Of a DNA stretch of 21,072 bases, positions 11,537 to 19,772 are shown in pieces. Source of the DNA: Apostichopus californicus (Eukaryota; Echinodermata; Holothuroidea; Aspidochirotida; Stichopodidae); the NCBI GenBank assembly GCA_020650975.1, contig JAIPMN010012630.1:1-21072 (forward strand), written 5' to 3'. The position numbers and the translations under genes are program-made. The notes under the pieces are model-generated. The model saw only the letters and a list, made by a program, of their open reading frames with translations, ran no database searches and was not told the origin of the DNA. Within the stretch, counting starts at the first letter, position 1. The number at the start of each line of letters is the position of its first letter.

Positions 11537-11544
11537 TTACGTAA
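11537..11544. promoter_or_regulatory. D-box core palindrome TTACGTAA
   Basis: The perfect 8-bp palindrome TTACGTAA lies 218 bp upstream of the PAR-bZIP start codon. It is the core bound by PAR-bZIP factors and by NFIL3/E4BP4 (consensus RTTAYGTAAY). The 5' flank A fits the consensus; the 3' flank G does not. Feedback on its own gene is inference. Confidence 0.5.
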
Positions 11545-11655
11545 GTGCGTGCCTGGCATACAGTACGTTCGCATATATGTAGTGTACAAGCATGTACATA
11601 TGTACATACGCCTTCTGTGTTGAAAAGTTAGCTCAGCGTTCAAGCTTGCGACTTG

Positions 11656-11663
11656 TGACGTAG
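11656..11663 (+). promoter_or_regulatory. CRE-like site TGACGTAG
   Basis: TGACGTAG matches the CREB/ATF half-site TGACG with a 7/8 match to the full palindrome TGACGTCA. It lies 337 bp upstream of the PAR-bZIP ATG, between the D-box and the paired E-boxes. Site function is inference. Confidence 0.35.
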
Positions 11664-11687
11664 CTGCGCAGGAGTCGTCAAAGATTT

Positions 11688-11705
11688 CACGTGAAGCTAC
11701 ACGTG
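11688..11705. promoter_or_regulatory. Tandem canonical E-boxes, CACGTG-6-CACGTG
   Basis: CACGTG occurs at 11688-11693 and again at 11700-11705, separated by AAGCTA. The pair begins 369 bp upstream of the PAR-bZIP start codon. Two E-boxes 6-7 bp apart form the tandem element on which two CLOCK:BMAL1 dimers cooperate in vertebrate and insect clock genes, and Dbp/Tef/Hlf are known CLOCK:BMAL1 targets. CACGTG occurs only three other times in the window, all as singletons. USF, MITF or MYC could also use such sites. Confidence 0.6.
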
Positions 11706-12608
11706 CAATAAGTTTGACGGTAGCCTATACAGACCATTCTTCTTCTTATATCTCAAATATTAACACACTATAGCTGTGGCAAACATATATGTGTGACGAT
11801 AAAACATGGCAGAACAATACCTGAGGGACGTTTTCTCATCAAATACAAGGTTGCCAAGATTACGATAAAATGCTGTTAATCTTTATGGCTACTTGAGATA
11901 AACGCCTCGATCTGTTGGCTATCCAGATCGTATCACGGTGTAGTACCAGTGTTCCGTCTCTCGGAATGGTGATTTCATGGATTTCGATATAAGAACGGAC
12001 GTGGCACTACATTGCAGACAAATCATCGTAAAGATCACATGGTGTTTGTCCCGATAAGAGGACTGGGACTGAGAACGCATCAGTTGGGTGAATAATCCTT
12101 TATTCGTCGTGCCCATACAAGTCGACGGTGACTTTCCTCAAGGTAAAAAGAACAACAACGCCTCCGCAATGGCAGTTGCATAGCCATTGGGGAATGGAAG
12201 TTGAGGGCGTGTTACAGGCTACCACACATCAAGCCCAGTCGAAATTCGATGGCACAGAGCATCGGAATCAGCAGCCCCCAATCAGCAGTTCGAGAGTTCT
12301 TGTTTAGCCTTAGCATATATGCCTATAATATAGTTTTGTTGGGTGTCAATGCCAATTTAAAGTCGGGATAATCCACCAAAGGGCACACGAGTCCTGATAT
12401 GGCATAATACTGTCAATGTAATCCAGTGCAGTAAACACGAACCCAATGTAATGTAGCGTATGTATCATAAGTTAGGTCAACATGTGATCCAAGAATTAAA
12501 AGTAAAGTTAGGGCGTTTGAAGGGAAACCCCGTCACTAGACTTAATTAGTGTCAGTGTGTTATTCAGTGTATGTCTTCGAACTTCCAAGTGATGTCCATT
12601 ATTGGTGA

Positions 12609-12634
12609 TGACGTAACGAGCAATCTGATTGGCT
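12609..12634 (-). promoter_or_regulatory. CCAAT box next to a CRE/D-box hybrid site
   Basis: On the minus strand AGCCAATCA, a full NF-Y consensus, is followed about 10 bp downstream by TTACGTCA. The pair faces the PAR-bZIP gene from 1.3 kb upstream. CCAAT plus CRE pairs are common in promoters, so a distal promoter is possible. It could equally be part of an old transposon. Confidence 0.3.
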
Positions 12635-12748
12635 GAAAATTCCGTAATTGCAAACCTGTTTGGGGAAAAAATCGCCCCCGGTGTGCACCCGGCAAGTTTG
12701 AAGTACATTGGCCTAACGCTTCATCCGTAGTGGTGACTGTCCGCCTTT

Positions 12749-12802
12749 CCGTCCGTCCGTCCGTCCGTCCGTCCGTCCGTCCGTCCGTCCGTCCGTCCGT
12801 CC
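12749..12802 (+). repeat. (CCGT)n tetranucleotide microsatellite, about 13 copies
   Basis: An uninterrupted CCGT repeat of 54 bases. It abuts the left arm of the palindromic structure at 12802-12964. Confidence 0.95.
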
Positions 12803-12964
12803 ATTACAACGGTTTCATTAAATCATTACCTTTTATCATAACAATAGCTGATTCTTCAACAATATTGTAAAAAAATATATATATAAAAAAACGGAGTTAG
12901 TATACTAACTCCGTTTTTTTGTTTTATATACTTTTTTTTATGATTTAATGAAACCGTTGTAATG
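12802..12964. repeat. Nested double palindrome (25-bp outer arms, 36-bp inner perfect palindrome)
   Basis: The outer arms at 12802-12826 and 12940-12964 are perfect 25-bp inverted copies (CATTACAACGG...). Inside, 12885-12920 is a perfect 36-bp palindrome: seven A, CGGAGTTAG, TATA at the axis region, CTAACTCCG, seven T. Looser pairing (A-runs with ATATAT against T-runs with TATA) extends the inner arms to about 32 bp each. It has the shape of a MITE or foldback element about 163 bp long, or of one element nested in another. I see no obvious target-site duplication. Confidence 0.8.
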
Positions 12965-13360
12965 TTTAAAAATGATGAGGCATTTAGAGTATTTTAACCT
13001 TTATTCCTTTTAACTTTATTCTGTATATCAATCATCTGTATTGAATCATCGCGGCATTTGCGTAAGATTTTTTGTTTAAGGCTTCCGAACGTGATTCATA
13101 TTCACACTCCATTCGCGAGATTTATTTTGAAAACAACTGTTTCTCGTTCGCCTAATTAGCGGGTGATTAAGAGGTATAGGTCTTGATCAATTATTACACA
13201 AAACCTTGTTTCCGTAGAATTAATCTCGCAGGATTTATTCAATGTTGGTCATCTCCCAGTAAAATACAATTGCTGCTAAACCAATAGAATTGTTATGATG
13301 TACTTAGTGACGACATAAATTATGTTTCACAGTTCCAGGAAACTGTGTGCTTGACAAACA

Positions 13361-13394
13361 ATAATAGTAATAATAATAATAGTATATAATAGTA

Positions 13395-13425
<31 letters not shown>

Positions 13426-13426
13426 T
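13361..13426 (+). repeat. (ATA/ATG-type) AAT trinucleotide microsatellite
   Basis: A run of AATAAT and AGTAAT units, the last part a pure (AAT)n. Confidence 0.9.
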
Positions 13427-13469
13427 CACAGCTCATCTTTGTGTTCTTGTAACTTATTGCATCCTTGAT

Positions 13470-13513
13470 TTTTCATTCCTTGCCATTCATTCCTTGCCTT
13501 TCATTCCTTGCCA
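13470..13513 (+). repeat. Short tandem repeat TCATTCCTTGCC, three copies
   Basis: Three imperfect 14-15 bp copies of TCATTCCTTGCC(TT/AT) in a row, directly followed by a partial TTGCCA copy. Confidence 0.75.
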
Positions 13514-13619
13514 ACAGTTGCCATGGTAACAGTTAATTTTCCTGCGTAACTACCATTCGGAGGGTCATCCATGGTGGGGTACCCTAGGGTGACCAGAAAT
13601 CCAATATTGTGGGAGAGGT

Positions 13620-13712
13620 AAAACTGTGTCTGTGTGTGTTGGTGTGTTAGTCATTGTGTGGCTGGGTGTTTGTGTCATTGCTTGTGTGAGTCATTTGTGT
13701 GTGTGTACAATT
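13620..13712 (+). repeat. GT-rich low-complexity stretch
   Basis: Irregular TGTGTG, TCATTGTGTG and TTGTGTGAG units. The flanking GGTACCCTAGGGTGACC and GTAACCCAGGGT segments look similar to each other and suggest one degenerate repeated element, but I cannot define its ends. Confidence 0.5.
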
Positions 13713-13800
13713 TTGTCAATAACGCCTAAACGAGTGGGCCGATATTGTTCAAACGTAGTGGGAAGGTAACCCAGGGTCAACCCTTGAGGTGGGCCTTTCA

Positions 13801-14396
13801 CTATTTTAGATAAGCTCGAAGAAATGGAAATACATTAGGCATAAACCTACCTTTGCGAGTCACATAGACATATTCAGTAGGTCCAAGAATTACACCATGG
13901 ACTCTAATGTGGGTGCCATCTATCACTCCTTCAACATGTGGAAATCCTCGCACAGCCATGAAGGCCCTCTGGTTTCGTTGCAATCCATCAGGGGTTGTTG
14001 GACATTTCATGAATCGACTGTAGTCCGCAGAGAGCATTTGTCACTGGCCTGATAGCTCGACATGCTGTTGGCAATCTAACATCACTGGGCTAAGCACCTG
14101 GGTCATCTGTCAGAGACCCATGCCCTAAGAACCCGCCGCAATGCAATAAAAAACCTGTAAAAATGGTGGTAGTGCTTGGTCTCGCCATGTAGCATGTTGT
14201 AGTTGCTCCTGCAGCAAATCTATTATGTTCAGCTGGCATGCAATTCTACTGACACGATACTTTGCATACATTTGTTGGTCAGTCCAAAGATCCAGTGGGG
14301 TTAATTCTGTCTCTAGCTATTCTCTCCCTATGTAAAATACGTCGGTGTTCCCTCTCAGGCAGCCCAATAGCCATATACATAGCCATATTTGATACA
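13801..14396 (-). pseudogene. Degraded PIF/Harbinger (HARBI1-like) transposase fragment
   Basis: The best segment, 14037-13801, reads in one frame and contains GFPHVEGVIDGTHIRV followed by VTRKGRFMPNV. This matches the first catalytic Asp block (G-x-x-D-G-T-H) and the N/T-RKG-x-x-x-x-NV block of Harbinger DDE nucleases, also seen in host HARBI1. Upstream on the same strand, other frames give YAKYRVSRIACQLNIIDLL and a VTNAL end, typical of the N-terminal helical part, but they are broken by stops (for example just after GSLD) and frameshifts. The copy ends before the second catalytic Asp. It is therefore truncated and non-functional. Confidence 0.75.
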
Positions 14397-14510
14397 AGCT
14401 AAGTCACACATACCGAAACATGTAAAACTAGCAAAAAAAAAATTGGACTTCAAATTTCCCGCCAAATTCATATGAGACACTTTTTAGGTGTACTGAAGAT
14501 TATGTACAGA

Positions 14511-14582
14511 GATAATAATAATAATAAAAATAATAATAACAAAATAACAATAATAATAATAATTATAATAATAATTATAATA
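14511..14582 (+). repeat. AT-rich (ATA)n microsatellite
   Basis: Interrupted ATA/ATT trinucleotide run with occasional C and A insertions. Confidence 0.9.
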
Positions 14583-14604
14583 AGAGATATAGGAATGAAT
14601 TCTT

Positions 14605-14732
14605 CTCAAATTTCTTTATAAAATAGGAAGATAGGAATGTTCCTAAAGTTAATAACAATTCTCGTCTTAGGAGCAGTTATTATAATTCCTAAGTTCAAGA
14701 TAGGAATATTCCTAACTTTTATGAAATAGAGC
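14605..14732. mobile_element. Likely terminal region of a Harbinger-type element or MITE
   Basis: A 22-bp motif (AGATAGGAAT, R, TTCCTAA...) occurs at 14629-14650 and again at 14698-14719. Its core AGGAATRTTCCT is near-palindromic. The outer parts, ATTTCTTTATAAAATAGGAA at the left and, inverted, ATTTCATAAAAGTTAGGAA at the right, form imperfect inverted repeats. The minus-strand end reads GGGCTCTATTTCATAAAA, a style common among Harbinger ends. It may belong to the neighbouring transposase pseudogene. No matching far end was found. Confidence 0.4.
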
Positions 14733-16299
14733 CCAATTGACTTTGAACCGTGTCAGTTACACTTGAACTTGTTTAACTTATCACTGTAGGATGGGGGGGG
14801 GGGGGGGCAGACAGTGACACAAGAAGACTAAAACAAACACTAAAACTGTTCTCTGGTTTATATCTTGCAACGATATAATTTAACTCGTCTCTCCTGACTT
14901 GCAACGAGCGATATTAAAGTAAACTCATTAAACGAAAATAGAAAACTAACTTACAGCTAATTTACTCCCAGGAGAATCCTTATATAATACCAATTTTTCC
15001 CCAAAGACATAAAACAAAACATTAACAGATCCGAGTAAAACACAAACAAACACACACCCACAAATGGTGCAATTATAACAGGTCGACCGCTTAATTAAGT
15101 AAATTGTTAACAGGATTCCTCTCTACTTCCAGAAAGTAGGCGTCAACGATCTCCTCATTGATCTCAAAGTTAGTACAGTCTTTGAATATGCGTTTCTCTA
15201 CTCCGGGTTTTAAAGTAATATAGCCAAGATTATTGGCTCTGTTAATGAAAATAACATTTTGTGAAGATGATGCTCTCCTATGAAATGGCTTTAGCGAATA
15301 TTTAAGCTATAAAAGGATAAAGGTGTCGGTTTCGTCGTAAAAGAATGTACAGTATGTCGACAGAATGATAAAGCCAAAACTACGGTATGGAATGTTTCCC
15401 CGAAAGGTAATTAGGGAGGTAGTGAAGAACTTGATATGCGTAGACTCCGGATGGACCTGATTAATTTCCAGATGACATTGCAAAGGTCCTACCTGTAACG
15501 CGTAAAATTTGTCACAGGGGTTTTAATCGTAATGCGTAAGGTTGGCATGTAATATACATTTTTGAGTAGCCAAAGGAAAACTTTTAATCATAATACATAA
15601 AATATAAATGTTTCTTATATGTCTTCTGCCATGCAAGCAATTACTTTCGTTAAATATATATATTTCCATATTTTTATTTTTTTATTTTATTAAAAGCCAA
15701 CTTACCTTACCCCTATCAACATAATGGACTAACCTACAAGCTTCAGGTAAATGGACTATTGTATGAGTGGTTACCAATTTCTGTATCAAACACGACGTAT
15801 TTTAACATTTTACGACATGTTAACTACATACTATTATTAACATTTACTAATTGAATTTAGCACCAAGTACAAATTTCATATTCCTTTGATAATTTTATTC
15901 TCAGTACCTTGACAGATAGTACAGACCCTATGATTTTAGTATAATAGCAGCCTCTTTGAGAAGCGGCGGCCTAACTGTCGCTGGCCAACGGATTTGTACC
16001 AACGATTGCTACGGCTTTGAGTACAGCGTTTCTGTATGTTGCCTATCGTGCTTACACGTGATCCTCTCCTATCCCATGATTTCCTTATTTCCCAGTCACC
16101 CATCCCATAATCTCCTATCGTGTGACAGGTTAACGATACAAAACAGGCCAAGTAGACAAGGTCAATTAACCAAGAACAAGGTTTAATGAGAGAAACTTAA
16201 AAGAAACGCGTTAAAAGGAAAACAGTTAGAAATAAGACAGAATAATAAAGGGGGATGGAATGACGTATGAAAATAAAACAATGTTATCCAGTCAACACC
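14733..16299. other. Intergenic, no gene recognised
   Basis: A run of 15 G lies at 14793-14807. The rest is AT-rich DNA with short open frames on both strands, none with a recognisable domain or compositional bias. Confidence 0.6.
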
Positions 16300-16413
16300 C
16301 TGGTTACAAGTGTAACCAGAATGATCCTTTTATCCAACTGGTTGTAACCACATATATCTCTTATGTCAACTGGTTTTATCCACATAGATACCTTATTCAA
16401 CTGGTTGTAACCC
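16300..16413 (+). repeat. Short palindrome followed by three 31-32 bp tandem repeats
   Basis: CTGGTTACA-AG-TGTAACCAG at 16300-16319 is a perfect 9-bp stem. CAACTGGTT then recurs at 16335, 16367 and 16398, followed by GTAACC or TTATCC. The tandem unit shares the GGTT..GTAACC words with the palindrome. Confidence 0.75.
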
Positions 16414-16867
16414 GATTGTCAGAGAGTATGACTAGTGCCGGATTCACACCCTTTGGTGCCAAATAGCACAATATAATCTCCCCTCCCCTCCCACCCCAGC
16501 CCCTCCCCCGCCCCATCTTATGAGTTTTGCCGATACAAAAATATATAGTTGATATATCTTGCCTGTACAAGGAGGGTGCATGGAGGCTCCTTGACCTTAG
16601 GGGTCATTGCGCCTGCTTAGGGAGGGAGGGGGGCACAGAACGTGGAGGGCCATAGACTAACGACATAAAGGGAGTGATACAAGCTTAAAATTAAACGTTA
16701 AATTCAGTTTTCACAATATTCCAGCCCTGGGTTCGCTACAAGCATAAGGCTAAGCATAAGTAATATAAATGATGAAACATGGATTTATATGATACATATT
16801 ATGCCTGAAACACAAACAGCCACTTTAAGACTTCTCAGCTGATGTTTCCGTTGAACTCTATAGAGGG
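16414..16867. other. Region downstream of the DEG/ENaC gene
   Basis: It probably includes the channel gene's 3' UTR (minus strand, leftward from 16867). A C-rich stretch lies at about 16481-16513 and G-rich runs at about 16619-16634. I see no coding signal. No canonical AATAAA stands out within 300 bases. Confidence 0.4.
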
Positions 16868-17073
16868 TTATTTATTATCCATAGCAATGTTCTCATCCGT
16901 ACGATTCGACGAAACCTGATGTCTACCATGGGGCTTGATGACGTCATCGACAGTCTGTTCGACAATTACTTTCCTTCGCCGTCGAGATACTGTCGCCAAT
17001 ATACAATCTATGAATTCGAAAATGGTTACGATGCTAGCTCCACCGAATAGACCCATATATGCGCCAATGTCAC
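16868..17073 (-). CDS. DEG/ENaC last exon (pre-TM2, TM2, C-terminal tail)
   Basis: The acceptor is AATTTCAG|GT at 17075-17074. The exon completes a Ser codon and encodes DIGAYMGLFGGASIVTIFEF, the rest of TM2 and a short cytoplasmic tail ending NIAMDNK, then TAA. In ASIC1 the matching region reads GDIGGQMGLFIGASIL. The D and first G after it are kept, the second G is A here, and the G-A-S selectivity filter is intact. No PY (PPxY) motif is seen in the tail, unlike vertebrate ENaC. Confidence 0.92.
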
Positions 17074-19772
17074 CTGAAATTGAAAGAACCACAGGGATGG
17101 ATAAAAATGGAAGACAAATGGAAAGATATAATACCGAAATGAGGAATTACAATGGTTTGCTATAATATAATAAAGGACGTAGCTACTTACTGTTTAGCAT
17201 AAAATACCAACTGGAACAAAAGAATCATGAAAGCTGTTTTTAACCAGAAATATAGCAACTCAAAAGAATCTTTGATTTCTTGCTCCTTCTTTTTATTTGA
17301 CCATTGTTAATAGCAAATAAAGCAGAAATTTATAGCCAAGCGCCGCTACATAGCCCTTGAATTATCACTAGCAAATTATGAAACGCCAAAATGCATGAAG
17401 TCCTGAAAGCCTATCCATGTTCAGGCGGAAGCTATATATATTAACTGATATATGGCTGATGTAAATATAATATGTTGCTACTGTTAATGGACATGTATAC
17501 TCGGTATCAATTTACAAACTTGAGCAAGGTTAGAGCGTCATTGTATAAGACGTATTGCAGAGCCCCAAGTTATTGAATATTGCACACTGCGCCATACCCC
17601 GCGCTAACTGCAGAAAGCTAAACAGAAAAACTCTAGCCAATATGATGCTGATCTGTATACAAGGTAAGGTACATGAAATATGCTTTATATTGCTGTGTAA
17701 ATTCATGAATCGTTAACAACAGTGGCACATATCCATACCAGCTACACATTAGGGCACGTTACTGACATATTAGTAAACCAGTATGGACCCATGATCTTAT
17801 ACGGCATGAGTATATCTCTCTGAACACATGCATATCCGATGACCGTTTCGGCGTTCAATAAACAGAAGGGCAGTATAGAGTGGATGTTTTTTTTTGGATG
17901 AATGGAGTTACAAGATGTGATGGATTTTAAGTCACTTTAGAGGTGGACTCGAGATGAGAGTCAGAGATATTTCTATTTAGAAATAATGTAAAGATAGAAT
18001 GAGTGGAAACGCTCAAATAGATTGTCTTAAAATGAAAGAATGGACTAGTAGCGAAATTCAACTTCAAGAATTTCAAATTTCGTTCACTTGTCACATAATT
18101 ATAATATACATGTATGTTAATTAAAAGACTTGCACAAGAAGGCATCTCCAACATGTGTTCACTTAAGTGGCGTCCTCTATGATATTTTAACTTTCCTTCC
18201 ACCCCTCCCTCATTCCTTGTGCCTTTCACCCCTACTTTAAAACACACACGCCATATCTTTTGTCATTCGTGACTTTCTCAGTCCTGAAGGAAACTCTCTA
18301 AAATTGTACAGTTTGAAAACTTTCAATCATAAACTTTTGATAGAATTCTATGTTGTGTCGATTCACTAACGTCACGATTTTTAATGGCGTATAATTGGTC
18401 ATGAGGGTATGAATTTAAAAGAAACAAAGCCAAGAAATACTTGTATGCTAATATCACACTTATAAATCAACATATGACTAGTCAATTATTTCAACTGTGT
18501 AGGAAAAGTGACGCACATAAAGTATAACTTGTTCCAAAGTTACTCTCCAATTTCAATTCGCTATGGCTAAAATTTTAATCCGTAAAAGAAGATTAATATC
18601 ATTTTATTTATCTTCTAGAACAGGGTTGTCCAACCTACAGCCCACGGGCCACAGTCCGGCCCGCCGCAGGGTTGCGTCCGGCCCGCCAGAGATGCTTCTA
18701 CGGTGCGAAATTTTAGTGAGCAGATTTATTGATAACAATTTGAAGCTATATAATCAATCATTCGAACCTTCTGGGTCCAAAAAAATGCATACAGGTCAGT
18801 TTGTGTGACACTCTCGGCGGAGGGGGGGGGGGCGGCTGGACTTTATTCATCGAAATATCGAGCGTAGGGTTCATGCGGCCCCCTCCTTCATCATAATTAT
18901 TCCACATGGCCCTCCTCTTCAAAAGGTTGGACAACCCTGTTCTAGAACGTTCGATGATATTTGTGATCATTCTACAAAAAGCGAGGTCAGTTTAAATTGT
19001 TAAAGAATCATGTATGGACCGGAAGAGGAGGTGGGGGAGGGGGGGGGGTGGGTGAAGAACTTACTCTGTAGGGCGAAGTAATCATAACTCGGGGTTTGTG
19101 ATAGTTCTTCGATCCCAAGAATATCGAAAAATAAGTCCACTTCGAGAAAATTTGATCTGAGGAATCAAAAGAGAAAATTTTAATAAAGACAGAAATTTGA
19201 CTTAAAATGTCAAGCGTTCGATTTTTAAGAGGGGGATGGTAGAGGAGGGGGTAATTTAATACATATTGTCCTGAACAACATAGAGTGAAGTTTGTCAGTT
19301 TAGCATTTTCGTATGGGCAACGAATGAAATGTGTTTCTCTTTTTTTCTTTTTTTTAATTCATGACGTATTCATGACAGCAGTTTGTGTTTCCAATGTAAC
19401 GTTTCATTATCACGCAAAACATGAATTAAAATATTGTAAACTTTTATGCATAATTGATGATTTCAGATGTTTTAATGCTTCTAGATAATCTAAGGATCTT
19501 CATATTTCTTTTTCTAGTTTTCATTATAGTTTCGTCCTTGTCCAATGCAAAGTTGCCCTATAGAAAAAAATCCAATATATGTATTAAATTAGATATATCA
19601 AATATATATTAAGCTTACCGCAAGAATTCTGTTGTCTTATTTAAATCATTTGCTAGGTGGGTTGCTTGGAAATCTGAAGGCCATAGAGTGAACGATATTT
19701 TCATCTCATACGCCTCCTCCTTGCAAGGAAGGGGACAGTCACACGGTGGGCTTAGATCCGTGACAGTGTTAT
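16868..19772 (-). CDS. DEG/ENaC-family sodium channel, C-terminal part (partial; 5' end off the window)
   Basis: Three minus-strand exons join in phase: 19772-19619 (154 nt), 19156-19065 (92 nt) and 17073-16868 (206 nt, ending TAA). They encode about 150 residues. Seen in order: a C-x-C-x-x-x-C block (CDCPLPC), YEMKISFTLWPS, then FLRSNFLEVDLFFDILGIEE, YDYFALQSDIGAYMGLFGGAS and a hydrophobic TM2 (IVTIFEFIDCIL), then a basic SRRRRK stretch and a 30-residue tail. The order and spacing match ASIC, FaNaC and ENaC channels: last extracellular cysteines, palm strands, pre-TM2 and TM2 with the G-A-S filter. Family knowledge: these are trimeric plasma-membrane Na+ channels gated by protons, peptides or force, and usually amiloride-sensitive. 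The gate and subfamily cannot be told from this part. TM1 and most of the ectodomain should lie to the right of this window. Confidence 0.92.
17074..19064 (-). other. DEG/ENaC last intron (2.0 kb)
   Basis: Bounded by GTAAGT and TTTCAG. It contains the hAT-type MITE at 18621-18939 and a run of 10 G at 19039-19048. Other open frames in it have no family signature. Confidence 0.85.
18621..18939. mobile_element. hAT-type MITE (319 bp) with 8-bp target-site duplication
   Basis: The left end CAGGGTTGTCCAACCT (18621-18636) is repeated inverted and perfect at 18924-18939. The element is flanked on both sides by TTCTAGAA (18613-18620 and 18940-18947), a perfect 8-bp duplication. Eight-base duplications and CAGGG..-type ends are diagnostic of the hAT superfamily, and the TTC-TA-GAA form fits the nnnTAnnn preference of the Buster/Charlie branch. 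A GTCCGGCCCGCC word occurs twice near the left end, a common feature of these elements. There is no transposase frame, so it is non-autonomous. Intact ends and duplication suggest fairly recent insertion. Confidence 0.93.
19065..19156 (-). CDS. DEG/ENaC penultimate exon (palm strand before TM2)
   Basis: This 92-nt exon is flanked by acceptor TTCCTCAG at 19158-19157 and donor A|GTAAGT from 19064. It reads SNFLEVDLFFDILGIEELSQ and then TPSYDYFALQ. The equivalent in ASIC2 is an I-L-V-L-D-I-F-F-E-A-L-N-Y type strand followed by AYEVAALL. Phases fit both neighbours: 2 bases in from the exon before, 1 base out to the last exon. Confidence 0.88.
19157..19618 (-). other. DEG/ENaC intron (462 bp)
   Basis: AT-rich, bounded by GTAAGC and CTCAG. 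No other feature seen. Confidence 0.85.
19619..19772 (-). CDS. DEG/ENaC exon with C-x-C-P-x-P-C motif
   Basis: Acceptor CATATTAG at 19774-19773 and donor CG|GTAAGC from 19618. It encodes NTVTDLSPPCDCPLPCKEEA then YEMKISFTLWPSDFQ, then a helix-like stretch (THLANDLNKTTEFL). The CDCPLPC block followed by Y....S...WP is a signature of the family's lower cysteine-rich region. The 3' border is firm. The 5' border is less so, because the open frame runs another 40 bases upstream and an alternative acceptor cannot be excluded. Confidence 0.85.

Larger units (their letters stand above)
11320..12748 (-). other. Upstream region of the PAR-bZIP gene
   Basis: No protein-coding exon is recognised. It contains the D-box core, the CRE-like site and the paired E-boxes listed separately. 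Further out, an inverted CCAAT box (ATTGG at 12628-12632; AGCCAATCAG on the minus strand) lies beside TGACGTAA (12609-12616). Transcription start sites cannot be placed; AT-rich TATA-like stretches exist but none stands out. Confidence 0.5.

Noticed and set aside
12165..12200. Small hairpin (CAATGGC ... GCCATTG) in the upstream region
   Set aside because: Seven-bp arms only; no tRNA or snRNA features around it.
16939..16946. Perfect CRE palindrome TGACGTCA
   Set aside because: It lies inside the channel's last coding exon (V-D-D-V-I), so chance from codons is the simpler reading.
17927..18247. 106-codon minus-strand frame in the channel's last intron
   Set aside because: No conserved motif, no splice-phase fit to the flanking channel exons.
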